Source of the DNA: Fragum whitleyi
Taxonomy: Eukaryota; Mollusca; Bivalvia; Cardiida; Cardiidae
Direction: 5' to 3'
Length of the DNA: 64,000 bases
NCBI GenBank assembly: GCA_948146395.1
Contig: OX411557.1
Location: forward strand, 29,335,236-29,399,235
Shown piece after piece: positions 60,130 to 64,000 of the stretch (positions are counted from its first letter, which is position 1; each line of letters starts with the position of its first letter). The position numbers and the translations under genes are program-made. Below the pieces are notes generated by a model. The model had not been told where the DNA came from. It saw only the letters and a program-made list of their open reading frames with translations, and made no database searches.

Positions 60130-60530
60130 TATGATACAGTTAGTTACATCGTGAGTTTGACACTCATTCCAATCAAAACCGTTCTAAGTCACTCACTCAG
60201 CCCTCCATCCACTCATTCCAAATACTCAAACAAACCACTCAAAAACGCTCCAAAATGACTTTAAAAAAGGTAACATCAACAGCAACATTCAAAATGAATA
60301 TAAATGAAAAAAATGCGATTTCAATGACAATTTTGAAATTGTAAGCGTCTGATTGGCTCTTGGAGAAATAGAAAGGTATAAATTGAACTTGTGTGCATAT
60401 TTTACTATAGAGAGGTGATAAATATTACCTCCCATTAATTTCACCTAAAACTCACTCGTCACACTCATTCAATTCCATTCCAAAAATAATTCACCTTGTC
60501 AATTTCACGATGCTGTTTGTTAGCTGTATC
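60130..60530 (-). repeat. Dispersed repeat X in IR2 right arm
   Basis: CTCACTCAGCCCTCCATCCA, ACCTCCCATTAATTTCACCT and CATTCAATTCCATTCCAAAA. Inverse of 57150-57540, same family as 18435-18910. Confidence 0.65.
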
Positions 60531-60649
60531 ACACAGGACTATGCCTAGTCGAGCTAAAATTAAACGATCATTTTTACTATTCATTTTGACCGAAAATAAA
60601 AATGATACGATATAGCGAAAACGTTCGAATGAATTTGAACGCCGCATTA

Positions 60650-61510
60650 AGAACAAAAGGGCCATAATGCTCCTATGGCTCTTATTCGTCCTCTTGACAT
60701 ATTTATTGCCTTAAGAGTGTAAACAAGATACTTATAATTGTTCCTATTTCGTGTGATTTTGAAAATAACCTTTCCAATATCAATAAGATTCTCTTTGGGC
60801 TCTGACAAACATCCCTACCAAGTTTCATGAAGATTTGGCCATATATGCGGCCCCTAGAATAAAAAGATGTCAATTTCCGATGTCAAAGGAATTCCTTGTG
60901 ACTTAACAAATATTTTGACGAAGTTTCATGAAGATTAATCTGTATTTGTGGTCTCTATAGTGAAAACAAGATAATTGTCTTTGAGGCCCCTTTTGTGTGA
61001 TTTCGTATGGATCCTTATTTATTTCAATAGGGGTCATTTTTGTGACGATTTACAATTCTTACCAGGTTTCATGATCTTTATATTTGATGCCTCTTGAAAT
61101 TAGGCTAACGAAGATAATTATGATTTCTCGTGATTGCATTTAGATATGACCCTACTTCGACACAATTCATCCTTGTTGTCTGACAACCTTTCAAACGAAG
61201 TTTCGTGAAGACTTGGCCATATTTGCGACCTCTAGAGTGAAAACAAAAAAAAATTCACAACGGCCCGTCATTTCAAAAAAAGCTTTCCCAATTTAAAAAG
61301 CCTTGTGACTAGATAAACAACCTGTCTAAGTTTGTTAAAAAAAATGTCAATATTTGTTGCTACAAGAATAGCCTCTAAAGGGAAACTAAACATAACTTTG
61401 TGAAAATTGATGAAGACGGACGGCGGGCGATGCACAAAGAACAACGGAAAATCAATGATTAGTAAAGCTCACAATGAGCACATTGTGCTCATTTGAGCTA
61501 TTTAAATAAT
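60650..61510 (+). repeat. Bivalve-type dispersed repeat ending in AGCTCA/TGAGCT hairpin
   Basis: Starts AAGGGCCATAATGCTCCTAT, carries a phrase like AGTTTCATGAAGATTTGGCC at intervals (60831, 60918, 61197) with TGCGGCCCCTAGA or GCGACCTCTAGAG after it, then GACGGACGGCGGGCG and GAGCACATTGTGCTC (61475-61489). It resembles the 145-bp tandem family in layout. The outer break of IR2 (60806) lies within it, and its first 157 bp are repeated inversely at 56866-57022. Confidence 0.75.
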
Positions 61511-62197
61511 CATTGTCTTTTCCGAGAATAAATAGTAAATAGAAAGCTGGTGACTTGAGGTGGAAAAGTTTATCTAGCAAGGAGTAGAAATTAATTTGGT
61601 GGGCCGGGTGCGAACCGGATAAATTCTGTAGCCAAGCCTAATAAACTTCCATATCAAGGTACTCACCATCTGTTCTATGTATTCTTTTACAATATTTTAA
61701 AGTTTATTCATAGTTTATTCGATATAAAAATACGAAAATCGAAGTCTGACCCCTAATTACCACACCGACTGATCACCACAAGGATGAATGGGTGGATGAG
61801 ATAGGGTGCTCGCTTAGGGCTAAAGAATTGTTTGGATTTCTGATGCTGTAGTAAGAAAATATTTTACAAAAGAACACTAAAGCAATACTTACATACCTAA
61901 ATGGTTAAGAAGCTGTGAATCGGATGATATCCTAGTCAAACGCCTAGTCAACCGTCTATTCTATTTTCCAGTTTTGTTGTCGTATATCTAAAAGTAAACC
62001 TTAATGCAATGCCTTCCTTGCTCTTAATTAGAAAACAGGTACAGATGGGAAAATAATGTTCACTGCGTACAATAACTCTCAAAATTCTCTTGGTTCGAAA
62101 GTGTGTGTACCGCTATCAAAGGTCAAGCTCTAAGAAAAAATAGTTCCAGGATATTCTTTTCAAAGTTAAACTAATGCCTACTATTCTTTCAATATAG
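61511..62197. other. Intron 1, 3' part
   Basis: No repeat or ORF recognised. The last bases, CTACTATTCTTTCAATATAG, form a branch-site/pyrimidine/AG acceptor at 62197, with CTAATG about 25 nt upstream as a branch candidate. Confidence 0.55.
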
Positions 62198-62368
62198 AAC
62201 CGGGGATCGACGAGCCTACTAAAGAAACAACAACAACGACGACTAGATTAACTCGTCCGACGGAACAAACAACTACAACTGTCAGTCCTATGGAACCTGA
62301 CGGGGAATGTGTATGTGAACCCTGCAGCCTGGATGAGGAAGTTTCAATTGATCTTAAAAAGAATGGAC
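62198..62368 (+). CDS. Exon 2: Thr-rich stalk and Cys cluster
   Basis: 171 nt, phase 1 at both ends. Joined to exon 1 it reads E-PGIDEPTKE, then a Thr-rich stretch (two runs, TTTTTT and TTTT, around RLTRPTEQ) typical of an O-glycosylated mucin-like stalk, then SPMEPDGECVCEPCSLDEEV (three Cys in ECVCEPC) and SIDLKKNG. The donor GTAAGT follows at 62369. Open frame, good acceptor and donor, matching phase, and a composition unlike the AT-rich surroundings all support a real exon. The Cys cluster could form disulfides between chains. No named domain was recognised. Confidence 0.7.
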
Positions 62369-62511
62369 GTAAGTTATTACAATTCGAAAAATATAAATCT
62401 AACTTGCCCTGCGATCTGTAAGTGAATTATCTATATAAAAAATGCGCAAACGTTCAAGAAGCTGTTACACCACTTTGCATACAAGAAACAATTTGACCAA
62501 AAAATGGATAT

Positions 62512-62921
62512 TTCTTTAATGCTTTTTTGTGGTTTATCGAGAAACAACGGTAGATTATCACTTGATAATCTCACCGCAAAAGCAGTGAAATATCAAAATT
62601 TTTTACCCTGCTTTAGTGCATTTCACCCTATCTGACGTCATCTCTGCATGGCGAAATAAGTGACGTCACAATGAACGTCGCATAGCAATCATGTGCAAAA
62701 TGAGGCGCTTTACGAAAATATGTCCTAGAAATTTCCCATTTTGTCTCATTTTGCATTAAAAATAGGATAATCGTTTGTTTTTCGAGTCAGATCGATTATT
62801 GGCGTGAACAACAAAAGCTATATTTCACTCGTGGCTCTGCCACCCGTGAAAATATAGCTTTTATTGTTCACTCAATGAAATATAAATCGATCTTACGCGG
62901 AAACAAACGATTATCCTCTAT
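62512..62921 (+). mobile_element. FB430 element, copy 4 (in intron 2)
   Basis: TTCTTTAATGCTTTTTTGTG to AACAAACGATTATCCTCTA. It keeps both TGACGTCA sites (about 62634 and 62662) and the terminal hairpin, with more private changes than the array copies. It shows that the family is dispersed and not confined to the palindrome. Confidence 0.8.
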
Positions 62922-63328
62922 TTACTACAACTTTTGATAAAATCCACGTTATTTTCTGTTTATAAGTTTTCTCAGACCAATAAGGCGCTTTAAATTCAAA
63001 ACGAGACAAAAAGCGTTGGATGATTATTTGAATTATTTGAATGAAGTTGGTGTTTAAACGATTTGAAAGCGTTTTGAACATTTTAGGGGTGTTTTTAAGT
63101 GGGTTTTTTTTTTTGTGTGTGTGTGTGGTTTAAGTGAGTGAGTTAAATGATTGGAGCATTGGTCAAGCGATTTGAATGGTTTTGATTTATCTAAATGTCA
63201 ATTTCGCGACATTACTCACTGTAAAATTTTATGAACTACAATGCTACAAACGGTGATTATTTGTGGCTCGCCAGCCAAAAGGGACCCTCTGGGAACTTCG
63301 TATTAATGTAATAAAACAGCCCTGTTTT

Positions 63329-63441
63329 CAGGATCACAAAACGGTGCCAACAATTATACACCGCTTTGCGCGTGCACTTGTGTGCAAATCGAAGTATAAC
63401 TGGAAAACTGTTTGCTCCGTTTTGTCATCCTGAATGCAGGG
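63329..63441. mobile_element. Hairpin element H5, copy 4
   Basis: TTTTCAGGATCACAAAACGG ... GCTTTGCGCGTGCACTTGTGTGCAAATC ... GCTCCGTTTTGTCATCCTGA. Same fold as the three copies in the palindrome arm. Confidence 0.7.
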
Positions 63442-63630
63442 CAGGGTTTGGTGCCAGAAGAGTGCAACCGGAAGTTGTATTTCAAATGTTCTTACACATG
63501 AATGTAGAGTTGTCTTCCTTTGTTCAAAAATGAGAAAACTTTCAATTCTTATTCTGACTAGGGTCTACATATGATGTAAGTAACCAAGCAGTGGTCCCTT
63601 TTGACCTGTTGAGTTTCACTTTATTTTCAG

Positions 63631-63675
63631 TGAAAATCACCACTGCAGTAATCGGAGCCATGCCTGGCCTTATGG
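63631..63675 (+). CDS. Exon 3, 45 nt, start of possible collagen-like stretch
   Basis: Phase 1 on both sides. With the C left from exon 2 it reads LKITTAVIGAMPGLM and leaves a G for the next codon, so the following residue is Gly, Glu, Asp, Ala or Val. Acceptor TTTTCAG (63630) and donor GTAAAT (63676). A 45-nt exon with PGLM and a split G-codon is what non-fibrillar collagen genes often show at the start of a triple helix, but one triplet is too little to prove it. Alternatively it is a short linker exon. The gene continues beyond the window. Confidence 0.5.
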
Positions 63676-63732
63676 GTAAATTATGAATTGCCCAAAGTTC
63701 CCAATTTGACAACCAAGCTATATATATATATA

Positions 63733-64000
63733 TACGTGATAAGTGTTTTGTATGAAAAAATATCTAATGAGGTTTGGGGGAACTGATAATTGTCAAGTCT
63801 CTGTCAAGACAATCATCAATTAACACAACCGAGTAAGATATTCTTTTTCATACAAGACACTAAGTACGTATTTTTTTTATCTTATAACCCCTATTTACCT
63901 TGTTTTCGTCGATGATTCTAACAGAAATGCAAGTTTCTAAAATTTACCGCATTATGTCACAGATTTTAAAAAATCCATGTGATATCATGAAAAAAATCAT
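63733..64000 (+). mobile_element. Composite hairpin element H3+H4, copy 4, cut by window end
   Basis: H3: GTGTTTTGTATGAAAAAATA TCTAATGAGG ... TACAAGACACTAAGTACGTA (63738-63870). Then CTAACAGAAATGCAAGTTTC and the first arm of H4 (CCATGTGATATCATGAAAAA). Lies in intron 3, preceded by a (TA)n run at 63720-63734. Confidence 0.75.

Larger units (their letters stand above)
58940..60806 (+). repeat. Right arm of second inverted duplication (IR2), native copy
   Basis: Contains exon 1 in frame with the downstream exons, and its outer end lies inside an intact dispersed repeat that continues to 61510. This arm is therefore the parent and 56866-58716 the derivative. Confidence 0.9.
62369..63630. other. 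Intron 2, with mobile elements
   Basis: Holds FB430 copy 4 (62512-62921), a repeat X copy (62960-63235), the dispersed GGGACC fragment (63262-63302) and H5 copy 4 (63329-63441). Ends with the acceptor TTCACTTTATTTTCAG. Confidence 0.6.

Noticed and set aside
57543..60134. 128-codon ORFs of Thr-Leu-His-Cys-Tyr repeats as a repetitive secreted protein
   Set aside because: They are the pentanucleotide satellite read in one frame; the array is intronic, and its two copies shift frame where a 5-nt unit is gained or lost.
1..64000. A CRISPR array, phage, plasmid or prokaryotic system
   Set aside because: No regular direct repeats with unique spacers, no prokaryotic gene density or ribosome sites; splice signals, SINEs and AT-rich introns point to an animal genome.

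Overview
This window is animal nuclear DNA, AT-rich and dense in repeats, most likely from a bivalve mollusc. The evidence is repeat content that recurs across bivalve genomes: a tandem element of about 145 bp per unit built on 'GACCTAGTTTTTGACC' and 'GACCAAATTTCAGGTTGATC' with an AGCTCACC/GGTGAGCT end, 'GGTCGCTTAA' elements, 'GGCGTAGCT' elements, and tRNA-derived SINEs ending in GGCGTTAAACC followed by an A-rich tail. Species is not determined. No prokaryotic or viral genes and no full-length transposase or reverse transcriptase were seen.

The dominant structure is a giant palindrome. Bases 1-26661 are the reverse complement of 26666-53326 with only a 4-nt gap (26662-26665). Base i pairs with 53327-i (53328-i between about 19.67 and 23.39 kb). 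Six arm differences were spotted by eye: two substitutions and four 1-nt indels. The left arm is cut off by the window start inside a SINE. On the right, that SINE and a tandem array continue without a break past 53326 into single-copy sequence. I therefore read 26.66 kb onwards as the native locus and the left arm as a reverse-complement copy. That copy is either a fold-back sequencing or assembly artefact (favoured) or a very recent spacerless inverted duplication.

Each arm is non-coding repeat sequence. The outer 16.7 kb is a direct array of about five units of 3-5 kb made from shared modules. P is a SINE plus a fixed downstream sequence. Q carries a 'CAGTTGTAACT' hairpin. R1 and R2 are alternative 3' parts, and S is a further module. 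The array is interrupted by a 2.46-kb fold-back element with long inverted termini and a 5-bp target duplication (4618-7079) and by 0.4-kb fold-back elements with TGACGTCA palindromes. The inner 10 kb holds small hairpin elements, one SINE of another family, 'GGTCGCTTAA' elements, and the 145-bp tandem repeat. A 77-codon ORF, possibly a terminal exon, lies 96 bp on each side of the palindrome centre.

From 53.3 to 64 kb the sequence is single-copy except for a second, smaller inverted duplication (56866-58716 / 58940-60806, 223-bp loop). It duplicates the signal-peptide exon of a split gene. The native copy, on the + strand, reads exon 1 (59540-59633, secretion signal), exon 2 (62198-62368, Thr-rich stalk plus Cys cluster) and exon 3 (63631-63675, 45 nt, start of a possible collagen-like stretch). 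All exons have phase-1 junctions with good splice sites, and the gene runs off the window. The second exon 1 copy, on the - strand, is an orphan. This secreted-protein gene is the only well-supported gene in the window.
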